Shown here: one piece after another, positions 22,831 through 34,930 of the stretch
How the letters are laid out: every line of letters begins with the position of its first letter
How positions within the stretch are numbered: the first letter of the stretch is position 1
From: Aedes albopictus
Taxonomy: Eukaryota; Arthropoda; Insecta; Diptera; Culicidae
Reading direction: 5' to 3'
Assembly (NCBI RefSeq): GCF_035046485.1
Contig: NC_085137.1
Location: 347,066,505 to 347,130,504 of the forward strand
DNA length: 64,000 nt
The notes under the pieces: model-generated
Databases searched by the model: none
The model's input: only the letters and a program-made list of their open reading frames with translations
Told to the model about the DNA's origin: nothing
Translations under genes and position numbers: made by a program

Positions 22831-23665
22831 TTCAAATTCCTGAAGAAATGTCCAAAAATATTGACAGAGCTGGTTTTTCAGTGACTAACTTAGAAGAAAT
22901 TTAACAGAATGGGTCATGAAAGCCATAAAATTATATCCTTAAGCAAAATGGATTGAGGACTGTATCGGAAATTAACTATAAACGTTCACAATTGCATATA
23001 ATAATCTGTTCGAAATAAACATAACTTTATTTTTGGAGATACTATAAAAATCTTTTAAATAAAGAATGGCAGATCTGATTTAAAAAAAAATAATCATTTA
23101 ATTTGGACTTTTATTTCAAAGATTGCACATATGTTTTTAAAATTTAGTACACTTCCTAAAAATTTAAATTTGCGAAAACTGTGGGAAAATATACATTTTT
23201 TCTCTTATTTTTGTGCAAATACATTCTTTTCCAGAATGCTCGTGATATGGGAAAATTATTTTTATAAAAAAAAATCCCTCCACAGTTTAGGGCAATTTTT
23301 AAAAAGGAAAAAAGGCCATTTTTCGAGGAACTCTTTTTTTATGCGTCTTCAAAGAACGATTACGCAAATAAAAAATGCATAAAGTTGAAAATTTTCATTT
23401 TTTTCAATTGGGTATGTATTTAAATCTATTGAAGAGGTAGTTTTACCAGAGAACGGAATTTTTTAACCTCTGAACATATTTGAAACATAGCGTCAAAGTT
23501 GGACCAAAAAGTAGGTGTTTTTTGGAATAGACCATATTCTCAATGTTGGAGGTTTTTCTATCCGAAATAAGAATTTTAAAAGTCGGTAGTGAGTGATATG
23601 TTATGTGTACATAACTGCTAGTAATAATCATTATTTTCCAGATTTTTCCCCGTACACATTTTTTT
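22831..23665. other. Non-coding AT-rich spacer
   Basis: A/T homopolymer-rich DNA. The open frame at 23131-23382 is Phe/Lys-rich, as expected from composition alone. I see no gene. Confidence 0.4.
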
Positions 23666-23937
23666 GATACAAATTAGGCCGTTACAAATATTTATTTCAC
23701 TTTTTGTCCCACCACTCTTTGACTGGTCGAGGGGGGGGATAAAAATAATAAAGCATTTAATTTGAAAAATATTAAAAACTCATCGGAATTGTTAAAGATT
23801 TTTGAGCAAAACCCGAAATTTTGATAAATATTTTTTTATCTGCCCCCTCAAAATGCAAAATCCAGCCAAAAATTTGTGAAGGGGGGGGGGGGAGACAAAA
23901 AGTCAAAATTAAATTTGTATCAGCCTTATTGTAACGT
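23666..23937. mobile_element. Imperfect palindromic MITE with G-runs
   Basis: The left part contains GATACAAATTAGGCCGTTAC and CTTTTTGTCCC and then a G-run at 23732-23739. The right part has a G-run at 23880-23892, then GACAAAAAG and the complement 'GTATCAGCCTTATTGTAACG'. The arms pair over ~40 bp with mismatches. No coding capacity. Confidence 0.5.
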
Positions 23938-23961
23938 TAAAAAAAATTTAAAAAATGCAGA

Positions 23962-24107
23962 CCAGTAATCGTATAAGATGTTGCATAAGATGATAAAATG
24001 GAGGCCATATGCGTACATGCTCCATTCAGGCGCATGTAAAATGTACGCATATCGCCTCCACTTTAGCATCTTATTCAACATCTTATACGATCACTGGTTG
24101 ACTGGGA
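23962..24107. mobile_element. Palindromic MITE, CCAGT...ATACGATGTTG type (copy A)
   Basis: CCAGTAATCGTATAAGATGT continues TGCATAAGATG, and its complement ends the element (CATCTTATTCAACATCTTAT then ACGATCACTGG). The centre holds a second inverted pair (GGAGGCCATATGCGTAC and GTACGCATATCGCCTCC). A second member of the family is at 39261-39415. Confidence 0.75.
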
Positions 24108-27100
24108 AGTTCGTCATTTTTTTTTATGAGAATAGATTAGTTGAGCACCAAACTCGTTTAGCAAAAATGCATTGTTCACCTCCTCTCACGATTTGACAGT
24201 CGTGTTACTCAACCTCAGTGAAATCTGTTAATCTGTTCTAATCTCGTAAAAAAGTATCAAACAGGCAATTCAGAAGTAAGTATGTGGCAAGGTTTTGTAG
24301 ATACTGCATGTTTCACGGAAAGTTCCATTCCTACACTAAAAGGGAATCCCAGTGGTTCAGAGGTATGACTCATAAAATAGAAGTGGCATCTTCTTCGAGT
24401 GCAGAGACAGGCCTCCATAAAAAGTACATATATTTAAAACCTAGTTGTTAGTATATATTAGTACAAACTTTATTCTTACGAAAACGCTTAGGATTATTAT
24501 TCCAAAATTTATCCAATAAGACCGTACTTTTGGTGGCTCCAGAGAGGAGTCTACCCTTGTCAGCGTTTCCTGTCTCATTTTTGTTTTGCTTACTGTCCTA
24601 CCTTTTATGTCTTCTCTGTTTGCTAAGTCTGTTTTGTTAATTCCCTACGATTTGTTTATTCTGAGTTACACCTGTTAAGCCAGATTTCTTTGTTTTGCAT
24701 ATTTTTTTCTCTTTATCTTGTCTGTCTTGACTATTTTTCCGAATCTATCTGATATATTAATTCTGCTGTTTCGACTGTTTTGTTTTTTGACTTCCCAAGT
24801 AACAATTTCAATTCCTTTTAGATTTGATTATTTTTATGGAAGCTTTATCACAGCATGGAACATTTATAGTTGTTTTTATCAAGAGAAAACAATCTTCGTT
24901 CGTTTGCGGTTTTTAAGTTCACACTACCAAAAACTCGCGTATTTTTACGTCATATTACGCCGACATATGACAGCGAGATAAATGACGGAAAATTGCGTAT
25001 GCTTTTAAAATTACACGAAGGCTTTGGCTTAAAAAAATACACGCCATGACGTAAAAATAGGCTTTACATCATGACGTACTATTTTTAATCATTGTTGAAA
25101 CTTGTCTTATTACATTGCCAAAATTGTTACTCTTATCACAGTTTATTAATTAAATCACTTACATGATTCTGTTAGGTTTTAGAAAAATTCTCGCTGAACG
25201 GGCAATTCCTTTGCCCTAGACTTTTGCCGACTGTTTTCCACCATTTAAGACAGCACTAGTCTGCCGGTATCTCCTCCAAAACTATCCGTTTTAAACCTCT
25301 GGATCTGCATTCATCACCTGGCAAAACTCGCATAACCATTTTGAAATGCCACCGAAAACAAAATTCACTTTATTTTCCTTCAACATCATGCAAAAAGAAT
25401 TTCTCTAAATAGCTCTCAAAAACCACTGATTGATTTGCCTCCGGCAAAGTGCTGCACTTTGAATTTCACCTATCGAATTTCACCTCTTTTCACATATCGG
25501 AATCTCTCTGCTAACCATAAGAATCGTTTTTGATTGCTGGAATAACCACAAAGCTAATCCTGGGTGGATTTTTTTTTCATAAAACAACGGAAATCAAAAT
25601 CGACAACAAAAAACCGACGCGACCGACGAAATTTTGACAGCTTTTGCTCTTTGCACACGCAACGCTGTTTATGTTTTGCGACGTGTAAATTTATGTCACC
25701 ATTCAGTTAAAATCAATTGGCGCATCTAATATTGCTGCATTTAAGATAGAAGTTTGTTTGTATTGACCATAAATTAAATTTTTACTACAAAGGCATTCTG
25801 AAAGCGTTCAACATAACATAAAAATCAATCACATTTTTCGTTACGTCATGTTAGTTTCCGTCAGATTTTTAGTTTAAATCAACTGTAATATTCAGATTTT
25901 CTTGGTGTGTTGTCTTCAAGTTAATTTTGAAATTCGCGCATAAAACAACTGAATTTACAAGAGCATTAAATCTTATAATAAGTTTTAAGGTGTATTTGAA
26001 GTTATTTTCAACACATAACATCAACATATTTTATTAAAAGTTTATGCTTCGTTTATTCAAATGCATTTCATCTGGCTAATCCTCCTCTAAAAACTTTTTG
26101 AAGCCTTCTATTCTTGAGCTAGAGCCATTACTCTGGAACAAGAACTATGCGAAATAATGATAAGACAACGAACTATTTTTCAATCCAAATAATGAATGTA
26201 ACAAATTGGTTGGAAAACCGCGTTCTCATGCAAATATAAACACATAAACATGTTTGCTCACTGATAATTTAGCCATTCTTGTGCTAAAAAGTAATCATGT
26301 CAACGAAATAATGATTTTACGGCCAATCAAAAATGCGAGTAGCTGGCTGCTGTCGTCCTGCCTTCAACCAGTTTCTTACACAGGCCATAGCTATGCGAAT
26401 CGAAAATGAAATGGGTACTTACTGTGACTCTGCCCAAGCTCATGCCAAATAGTGTAATTGTAGTAAGTTGCACTTCATTATTAATAGCAAAAATACAGGA
26501 AAACAAAATAGAATTGGCACATCTTGACGCGAAACACCGCGAAATGTACAGAGACAACTTTCTAGCATCGAAAACGTCAACAAACAATTGTCAAAGGCTG
26601 TTACTCTTGTATAAAACGAATAAGATTCATTTAAGACGAACAAATCTGCCTTAAGATCATAACTAGTAAAAACAATCTTCAATAAAGGCTGTAGCGTTCA
26701 TGCATGGTGACTTGGTTCCATCATTGTTTTGAGGGGGTTTGGATTAAAGGTAATAACAATTGATGGCGGCTGCATGAGTTTTGTTCGCTTGGAACGGCAG
26801 CCATGCTTAGAAAGAATTGAAAAAGTGGCGTAGCCTTTTGTTTTAAAGGAAATTTATGTCTTCGTATATTAATGATTGATATTATTTTTGAGGCGCTTTG
26901 TAATTTTCGTATGTTTTGGGTGGCATATTAACGAAAAAGTGGGTATGGCACGGAAAATTTCGATTCCCTGCCATCAATGATCTGTCAGGCAATTTAAATG
27001 TTTTAGCCATTTCAATTTGATGAACATTAATTGGCAGTTCAATTATTATTTCATCCATGAAACAAAACTTGTTTGCATCTGCATAATGCTTAGGTAAAAG

Positions 27101-27700
27101 ATTTCATTTACTATGCACTGTTGACACTTTTGAGAAAGACAGCTAAAAGATCAACATGCCTCAAGATATTCTTGTTATAGTTCCATGAAGTTCTTATAAT
27201 CAATCATCAGCGCATGTACACATACATAACTAGTTTCAAAGCAGTCTTCAAAAGCAGCTTTGAAGATCTCCTGAAGAGTGGGCCAGATTAGTCCTATGGA
27301 TGTTTTATACCTATTTTATCTCAGATTTGCAGAACAAAGAGCTTTATTGCTAAGTTTTATTATTCTATCTTAGAAATTTCTTCAGGATTGCCACAAAAGT
27401 ATAATTGTTACTTGGGTTCTTTTTTTATTCATCTGTCTTGAGTGCTTTATTGTTCGTGCTTTCTGATTTGTCCATTCTGTTAACTTAGAATGTTCTATTT
27501 CGTCATTTTTTCTATCTATTTCGTTTGCTCTGTCTGTTCGGTCTATTAAATCTGTTTTGAATGTTTTGTCTGTTTTATCTATGTTATTGGTTATACATTT
27601 TCTGTCTTTTGATGTAATGATTATGTCTGCTATGTCTGTCTGCCTGTATTGTCAGTTCATTAGGTTATGTTTATTTTGCCTATTTCATCTACTGCATCTA
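24108..27700. other. Long non-coding AT-rich spacer
   Basis: No supported gene is present. Two pyrimidine-rich stretches (24545-24800 and 27420-27690) are full of TCTGTTT/TTTGTCTG words on the plus strand. Around 24940-25080 there are several ACGTCAT words in both orientations, suggesting a decayed palindrome. The open frames at 26327-26682 overlap on both strands without domain signatures. Confidence 0.4.
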
Positions 27701-27704
27701 CTGC

Positions 27705-27767
27705 TTTATGAGATGAACCAGCCACCGGCTGAAAATCTCGTAAATAAAGTGAATTGAATTGAATTGA
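27705..27767 (+). repeat. 3' tail of a retroposon (stem-loop plus GAATT repeats)
   Basis: GAGATGAACCAGCC and GGCTGAAAATCTC pair, followed by GTAAATAAAG and a (GAATT)n tail. Same tail as 4600-4667 and 41070-41118, each with a different short tandem tail. Confidence 0.6.
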
Positions 27768-27979
27768 AAATCTACTGCTTTGCTATTGTATTTTTTTTTA
27801 AGAAAACGTGTATTTATGCAATTTTTACTTGAAGAGTTTCTCAACCAACATGTTATAGACTTCTACTAGCTTTTCGTATTATGTTTGAAATGGAAAACAT
27901 AATTTTAAATCTCAATAGTTTGGTTAAGTTAAAATTTTTGCGGTTAAATGGAATTTTTACCCCAGATTACCCTCTAATT

Positions 27980-28470
27980 TTTACACGGAGGTAAGTCGTT
28001 GCCGGTGGCCATGGCGGGTACCGAACCGTCCGGAGCAGGCAAGCAGGCTGGCTGGCTGGCTGGCTGGTTGGTTGGTTGACTGGATGATGGCCTGTGGACC
28101 GGGCAAATGATGAGTGACTGGAAAATCGATCGATTCGCTGTGCAGCCCAGCAGAGTGTGGGAGATACCAACCGACCGTACCGGCGCGGCGGCGGCCAAGT
28201 GTTGAAATGAGTAGTTGTACATGATGTATCTATTCTGCATATTGCGCGATGGTGACGACGACGACGACAACATTGGGTGTTTTGGATAAGGGTAGTGATA
28301 GTTGCGGGATGTGCATGTGCGGTGTCGTGGGAAATATTCCGACAAGGAAGGTCGGAGTCAATGAACGATGTAAAATCACAGGATGTAAGCATCCGAGGTT
28401 TGGGTTTATAGCGAGAATTGTTCGTATGAGTACAGAGAATTGGTTTTGTGTTTACTCACTTTAAAGAAAA
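27980..28470. other. GC-rich non-coding block with (GGCT/GGTT)n microsatellite
   Basis: A GGCTGGCTGGCT/GGTTGGTT tract lies at about 28045-28078, and GACGACGACGAC follows at about 28253-28268. Overlapping minus-strand frames (27967-28392) are Ser/Pro/Gln-rich products of the simple repeats. This may be unique host DNA with a regulatory role, but nothing shows that directly. Confidence 0.35.
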
Positions 28471-29290
28471 TTGATTAAGACAATCTCAAAATGTTCTTGA
28501 ATGAGCAGATAATCATCGAAAGACTCACCTAAAAAGAAAAATAAACATAAATAAATCAGTGTGAATCAAGGTATGAATAAATTGATAGAACTGTCGAAGG
28601 AATAACGTTTGTCTTAAAACTATTATTGTTGTTGAAGTTGAAGTTCCTGTAAAATATTATCCGCTCAAGCAGACAACCAAGTACAACTTTCACACCTTCA
28701 GCATATTATTGCGCTTTTTATGATGCTACTATGCATACGGCTACCCCTGCAATCAGCCCGTGACAAAGTAATCGAGAAAATTTCCCCGCAATTTCCATCC
28801 TAATTTATCCCATCAAATTGCCCATGAAATTTGTCAGAAATGTTTTGCACCCGGTTTATCCATATTACCTACCAACACCCACCACCGTCATCAACCTTGT
28901 GATGAAAAAGCTTAATGGCTACACGCACAAATACATATTTATTTTAAATTTATACTTGGTGTGTTGCTGCGTAGGTAGGGTTGTTTGGATTGCAGTACTT
29001 CCTTGCCCAGAATCTTTTCATGTGAAAGCCCATAGCGTATTTATGGTTCCGTTTAACAACCCACAAGAATTCTGTTTTTTTTTCGTGCAATCCAGCGCAT
29101 TATAACACCAATGGCTCAATATCCCGAATGGAAGTAGATATCTCTTAAAATGGCGGCCGAATGGTCATTGGGTCCCCAAAATGGGACAAAACTTGCTCCT
29201 CAGCTTAAATAGTTTTTGACAATTTGTGTTGAAAAAGATAAAAAAACAGATCTGTTTCCAGTTTCATAACTGCTGAATTGCAATTCATCC
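28471..29290. other. Non-coding spacer
   Basis: No gene or repeat family was recognised. The frame at 28818-29105 has no motif. Confidence 0.35.
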
Positions 29291-29299
29291 TAATTGACC

Positions 29300-29640
29300 A
29301 TTCGGTCTAATGATCATTTGGTCTAATGACCTTTGGTCTAATTCCTCCTAAAACCGCGTGGGGATGGGACCCCATGTATTGCACCAGAGATCCTCTGAAA
29401 CCCCCCGAAAATGCTATGAAACATCTCGAAATGTCCCCAAAATCCTCCAAAAACCATTTAACGCACCGAAACCCTTCGAAACCCTGGGAAACGCTCCTGA
29501 AACCTGCTTCGGGTTACGTAAAAAAGGCTGAATTACTAAAGGCTGAAATAGCAAAAGGCTGAAACACGAATGGCTGAAATTACAGAAGGCTGAATGCATC
29601 AAAAGGCTGAAGTAACATAAGGCTGAAATAGTGATTCAAA
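29300..29640. repeat. Short tandem repeats (GGTCTAATGA and AAGGCTGAAAT)
   Basis: Three GGTCTAATGA-like units at 29308-29345 are followed by a CCGAAACCC/CTGAAAC degenerate block. Then about six AAGGCTGAAAT units spaced 15-20 bp lie at 29524-29630. Confidence 0.6.
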
Positions 29641-30232
29641 TAGTTTTTTTTTTGACACCATTTCAGGACCCAAATAAGTGTGCAAAGTTTGGGCACGATC
29701 GGTTATGTCTACGTTTTGCGCATCGCGTTTGAAGTTTGTATGGGGTTTTACATGGGAAAACACACTTTTTGCATTTCTCTCATGACAAGCTCGATTTTTT
29801 CTAAAACCGTGTAACCGTTAAAGTAAAAACCCAAATTAATCCACCTAGTGGTGATAGTGCCTTTCTCGTCGAACATGTTCTCACAATCTTTCCGGCAACG
29901 TAAGTCAAAGTGTTTCTGAATCCGAATATTTTTATAGAAAAGCAAGCATTTTATCAGACATCTTTGAATTGACTTAAAACTTATTGATTGCACATAGTCC
30001 GACATTATGTTCAACGTATAAGCAGGGCTGAAAAATATCAGACTTCTCTGTTGATTGCTTGAGCACTTTGTTGAGCACCGTCACTAACACTGGAGGCTGA
30101 TCAATATCAAGACGATACTAACAAGCTAAGCTATAACTCTTTACACAATCACAGATCAAATTTTTTTTCTGAACATTTGGGCTGTATTTTATTGACCGTT
30201 GAAAACAAGAGCTATAGGTAGTGAGTATAGTG

Positions 30233-30833
30233 CAGAGCGTTCATGATTAACAAAAAATTTAATCATGATTAATCATTGATGATTAAAGTTTTTATTTCAG
30301 TGATTATTGATTATGATTAATGATTAATTTGATTTTGAGGATGATTAAAGATTATGATTAATGATTAAATTTGGTTTTATCTGTGATTATTGATTATGAT
30401 TAATGATTAAAAATAGCTCATTGATTAAAAATCATGATTAATCATGATTAATCAATCACAAAAAGTGGAAGTGATTGAAATATATTTGTTGTTAAAAATA
30501 TTTTTGAAGTTTCAAAAGTAAAAGGTAACTCTGTCTGGGAGATTTTTGAAAGAAGAATCATAAATTATAATATTCAGAACAGCATTTGAACCAACTTTAA
30601 TTGAATAATATATTTTATATGATGAATCATTTTTCGGTGATGAATGATTAATGATTGATTAACTTTTTTTCTTATGATTATGATTACTGATTAATGATTA
30701 AATTGCGAAATCAGTGTGATTAAGATTAATGATTAAACGAGAAATTTTTGTGATTATGATTAATGATTTTTGATTAATCTTAATCACTAATCATTAATCA
30801 TGATTAAATTTATGATTAATCATTAACGCTCTG
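30233..30833. mobile_element. hAT-type MITE with GATTAAT-rich interior
   Basis: Perfect 8-bp target duplication GTATAGTG at 30225-30232 and 30834-30841. Terminal inverted repeats are CAGAGCGTTCATGATTAA and the complement of TTAATCATTAACGCTCTG (one mismatch in 18). An 8-bp duplication and CAG-starting termini are hAT traits. The 600 bp interior is almost entirely GATTAAT/TTAATCAT words on both strands. Confidence 0.85.
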
Positions 30834-30939
30834 GTATAGTGCGACGTCTGTTTGTATGTGGGTTTAATTTGTAAGATTTTGTTCTCTTACACATATTTAT
30901 CGCTTGCATTGGTTTTATTTACTTTCGTAGTACCGGCGA

Positions 30940-32540
30940 AGCACCAAACGCTCGTTGTGCAACCCTACCGGTAGTCTGTAATGTGGTGTGAGCCTATTTT
31001 CTAGTTAACCCTTCCTCGGGTTATTCAAAAAGCCGTGATGTAATAGGTTGCATGGTACATTTGGTTACTTTCGATGCGGTACCGGAACAGGTTCCGGAGC
31101 ACACCGGTTCTCCCAAATATAGTCTGAGACTATTTCATTGCTAACGTTCATTAGGTTACCCAAAAAAAAAAAACACGATTTGATTTATCTCATGCATGGG
31201 TGGGTATAGATCACTTTTACATTTGACCACTTCTAGTGGGACACCCAGAACTGGTTTCGGGACACTACCGGTTGTCTAAAATATGGTCTGAGGCTATGTT
31301 CTTACGAATCGATCATCGTGTATTCAAAAAAGCTGCTATTTGATGTACTGTCAAACACTTATTTGTGCATTTCGCCAGTGCCGGCGAGACACTCGAAAGT
31401 GGTTCCGGTACACTACCGGTAGTCTTAAAGTGGCCTGAGACTTTTCTTGCCGACCGTTCTGCGCGTCATCTAAAAAGCCGATATTTAATGCGCGGTGTAC
31501 ATGCGTTTGGTTCCGTTCTACATTTGACCACTTCCGGCGGAGCACCTGGAACCGGTTTCGGTACAGTATTGGTTTTCCAAAGTGTGGTCTATGATTGTTT
31601 CTCTTGTTAACCGTTCATCAGGTTACCAAAACAGCTATTTATGGGGTTGGTTCTCCTTTACATTTGACCACTTTTGATGGGGCACCCTTAATCGGTGAGG
31701 AATACTACCGGTTGTTCCAAATATAGTCGGAAACTTTTTTTTTGCCAAATCAAGATACCTAAAAATCCGCGATTTGATTTGTCGCATGGGTTTGGTTCAC
31801 TTTTTTGTTTGGCCATTTCCGGTTCAGATACATATGGTCTGAGAATATTTTCCTGCTGACTGTTCATCAGGATATCAAAAAAGCCACTATTTGATATGTC
31901 GCATGTATGGGTTTGGTTAACTTTGAAACTTGGCCACCTCTGGCGGGACACCTGGAACCGGTTTCGAAACACTACTGGTTCCGATATGTTCTGAGAATGC
32001 TTTCCTGCATACTGTTCATCAGGTTATCGAAAAAGCCGCGGTTTGATATGTCACATGCATGGTTTTAGTTCAATTTTATATTTGGCCACTTCCGGCGGGA
32101 CACCCGGAACCGGCTCCGGAACACAACCGGTTCAAATATGGTCTGAGAATCTTTTCCTGCTTACCTTTCATCAGGATGTCAAAAAAGCCACTATTTGATA
32201 TGTCGCATGCATGGGTTTGGTTAACTTTTATACTTGGCCACCTCCAGCGGGACATCTGGAACCGGTTCCGGAATACTACCGGTTCCGATATGGTCTGAGA
32301 ATGTATTCCTTCTTACTGTTCATCAGGGTATCGAAAAAGCTGCGGTTTGATATGCCGCATGCATGGGTTTAGTGCACTTTTATGTTTGGCCACTTCCGGC
32401 GGTACACCCGGAACCGGCTCCGGGACACTACCGGTTCAGATATGGTCTGAGACCATTTTTCTGCTTACCGTTCATCAAGTTATCGAAAATGCCGTAGTTT
32501 GATGTGTCGCATGGATGGGTTTGTAGCGTTTTCATATCTG
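30940..32540 (+). repeat. Tandem array of ~150 bp monomers
   Basis: About ten units carry CCACTTCCGGCGGGACACC, GGAACCGGTTCCGGAACAC, TACCGGTT, TATGGTCTGAGA, CTGTTCATCAGGTTATC and TTTGATATGTCGCATGCATG. The last block recurs near 31890, 32044, 32195, 32347 and 32498, giving a step of ~152 bp. Units near the left end are more diverged than those at the right. Open frames here are by-products of the array. Confidence 0.85.
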
Positions 32541-33315
32541 GCCCCTTCCTGGGGTACCGGTCCGGAACACCTAAATGGCCATAACTCCGGAACGGCTGGA
32601 CCGATCCGAACCATTTTCAATAGGAAACAATGGGACCACATTCCGCGTCGAAATAACCATTGGTCATTAAAATCGGTTGAGGTTTAGTTAAAAAAAGTGA
32701 TGTGACCTTTTTTGTACACAGACATATATACACACATACACACACACATACACACATACACATACATACACACATACAGACATTTGCTCAATTCGTCGAA
32801 CTGAGTTGATTGGTATATGTGATTCGACCCTCCGAGCTTTCTAACAAAAAGTCGTTTTTGGAGTGAACATATAGCCTTTCCAGTACACTTAGTGTACGAG
32901 AAAGGCAAAACATAGCCTAAGGTGTCCTGAAAAACTTTGTCGAAGACCGCGAAGTGATCTGATGCTTATGAAAAAAGTTATAGCGTTGGCATTGCTTGGC
33001 GAAACATCATGATTTTGTTGCTATTGTTATTCCTTTACATGTTTAAACATAAACACATGCATGCGGTTCGTTGGTTATAACTATTTTTACAAGCATCGGA
33101 TCGCTTTGCGGTATTCAACAAAGTTCTTCAGAACATCCTAGGCTATCATTTTATAGTATCGGTTAAAAAGATTCAGACAAACTTTTTCAACTAATGGCTA
33201 AAATGCAAAAAAGTATGTTTTCCCATACAAAAATCCATACAAATTTCAACTGCAATGCGCAAAGTGTAGATGCAACCGATCGTGCTCAAATTTTGCACAA
33301 ATACTCAGGACCCAA

Positions 33316-33545
33316 AACGGAACCAAAAAAGCTTTGATCTGAGAAAACGCTTCCGATGACCCACACTATTACCCAGCCGTGGCACTCGCACTGGCTTTGC
33401 TTGAGCTTGACGATTGACCGTCCTACCGTCCCTAGTTCATGGTTGGCCAAACTAGGCCATTTTTGGAATCGGAAAGTTTTACGACTGGCCATAATGCTAT
33501 GGATTATGGAACGCCTACATAACTAAGACAGTATTTTTCAAATAA
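33316..33545. other. Non-coding spacer
   Basis: No feature recognised between the inverted-repeat arm and the Tc1-like end. Confidence 0.3.
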
Positions 33546-33554
33546 ATAGCACGT

Positions 33555-33850
33555 ACAGGGGATACTCAAAATAACTGGGATAGGTAAAATTTTCACTTTT
33601 CAAAAAATGTTCATCTCGCTGTAACTTTTGGAAAAGGGCATAAAATATTCTCAAATTTTCACTGTTAGTTGATCAACTAGTTGTGGATCAGTGGTCAAAA
33701 TTTGGAAAAGATCGAGCCATTCTACACGAAGTTATAAAGGTTCTAGAAAAATGTATAAATATCTGATAGCCAACTTTGAGCTGCTATATCTCCGGATTCA
33801 ATGAACCGAATGCAATGAAATTTTGATCATTGCGATTTTTTTGTTAAACC
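33555..33850 (+). mobile_element. End fragment of a Tc1/mariner-like element
   Basis: 'CAGGGGATACTCAAAATAAC' followed by TGGGATAGGTAAAATTTTCA has the look of a mosquito IS630-Tc1-type terminus. Only one end is recognised and no transposase frame follows. A small perfect palindrome, GTCGAAC-AGCC-GTTCGAC, stands at 33853-33870, just past the fragment. Confidence 0.4.
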
Positions 33851-33879
33851 AGTCGAACAGCCGTTCGACGGCTTTTTAT

Positions 33880-34480
33880 TCAGGATTTGATCCACGGCCG
33901 AAAGCTCGGCACCCTTTTCGCTAAACGCGCTCTCGACCCCACTTCGCAGTGTTCAAAAGTCCCGGTTTGCGGGGAAAGCCGGAAGGGAACAACCGTTCCG
34001 ACAGAGCGGCCAAACCACGTTTTTGTTCGGTGTTCATGAGGTAGACACCGTACCCACCAAGCCACCGACGACCCCCATCGTCAGTACGCCATTAAGCAAC
34101 TTTTTCGGTGATCGGAACATTCACCCACCGGAGGCGGCCGAAAACCACGTTTTTTTTCCTTCGGCGTCCATGAGGTAGCCACCACACCGACCAAGCCATC
34201 GACGACCCCCATCGTCATCAACGTTTAGTGACCGGCAGAGAGAAAGCCGCACTTTCCAAACCGCCGCGCGTCGCGTGCATTTGGTGGTAGCGGCGCAATA
34301 CCAGCGTGGGATGCGGTAAGAATAGCATTCTACTTTGCCAAGCCGTCCGGCGACAGCCACGCCGTCGCTTCTTCTTTGCCGACGGCATTCATGAGCAGCT
34401 AAAAAGGTACCGTGAGTAGAAACCAGTCCTATTAACCATGCGCATGTGTTGAAACCACCACACAATTAACCGAGCTCGGA
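33880..34480. repeat. GC-rich block with internal ~130 bp tandem duplication
   Basis: The units near 34008-34085 and 34131-34220 share GCGGCC-AAACCACGTTTTT, TTCATGAGGTAG, ACACCG, CCAAGCCA and CGACGACCCCCATCGTCA. The base composition is clearly richer in G+C than the surroundings. I suspect the untranslated part of an unidentified retroelement or gene; the minus-strand frame at 34121-34465 has no domain. Confidence 0.45.
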
Positions 34481-34930
34481 GAAGATAGTTTTTTTTTCGA
34501 TAAATGTCGATTGAACCAGAATAGGAACCAATTAAATCCGCACACACTTAGGGAAAGCTAGGAGTAGAAAGTAGATTGGAATAGCATGGAAAGGAACATG
34601 CATTAATAAAACCTAGGTTATCAAATTTTCAATAAATGTTTCGTTGAGTTTGTTGTTACCCTCAAATGCTGTTTTTATAGAAGGTTAGTGCTTTCCCAGA
34701 TGTAACAGTTTTTTGGTCCTCGAGATTTCTCACGTTCGCGTCGTTCTACCTGTTTTTTAGTTATTTTTGTACGCCAGGGTAGACTGCCTGGGAAATCAGT
34801 CTCTCGACTCACGTGTCCGAAGCTAACAGGGAAATTTGAATTGGTGAGTTCATCCAGTGATGATGCTCGTGAGTGGTGTCTTTGTGAGTTGGTAGAACGA
34901 CGGTTAGCATCAATCATATTTTGAGAATCG

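Larger units (their letters stand above)
29834..32907 (+). mobile_element. Composite tandem-repeat element, ~150 bp monomer type
   Basis: Left end AATTAATCCACCTAGTGGTG is followed by TGCCTTTCTCGT. In order come AT-rich DNA with a hAT-type MITE, a tandem array (30940-32540), a spacer 'ATAACTCCGGAACGGCTGG', a CA-rich tract (32705-32780), a block beginning ACAGACATTTGCTCA, and a terminal hairpin closed by CCTTTC/GAAAGG with GTACACTTAGTGTAC in its loop. The end ACGAGAAAGGC is the complement of the left GCCTTTCTCGT. A second family with the same plan starts at 40292. I know of no protein in it; classification is open. Confidence 0.65.
29657..33315. mobile_element. Outer inverted repeat split by a composite element
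   Basis: The left arm at 29657-29781 has GGACCCAAATAAGTGTGCAA, GCACGATCGGTT, TTTTGCGCATCGC and ATGGGAAAACA. The right arm at 33203-33315 has the same blocks complemented in reverse order. The two arms are now ~3.4 kb apart because a composite element (29834-32907) lies between them. A further palindrome, 32913-32985 against 33080-33158 (AGCCTAAGGTGTCCTGAA against TTCTTCAGAACATCCTAGGC), sits next to the right arm. Confidence 0.6.

Noticed and set aside
30940..32540. CRISPR-like or satellite array with spacers
   Set aside because: Monomers are contiguous ~150 bp units without short identical repeats and unique spacers; it is an ordinary tandem array in a eukaryotic element.
34121..34465. Minus-strand open frame of 114 codons
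   Set aside because: It falls in the GC-rich tandem duplication; composition explains it.
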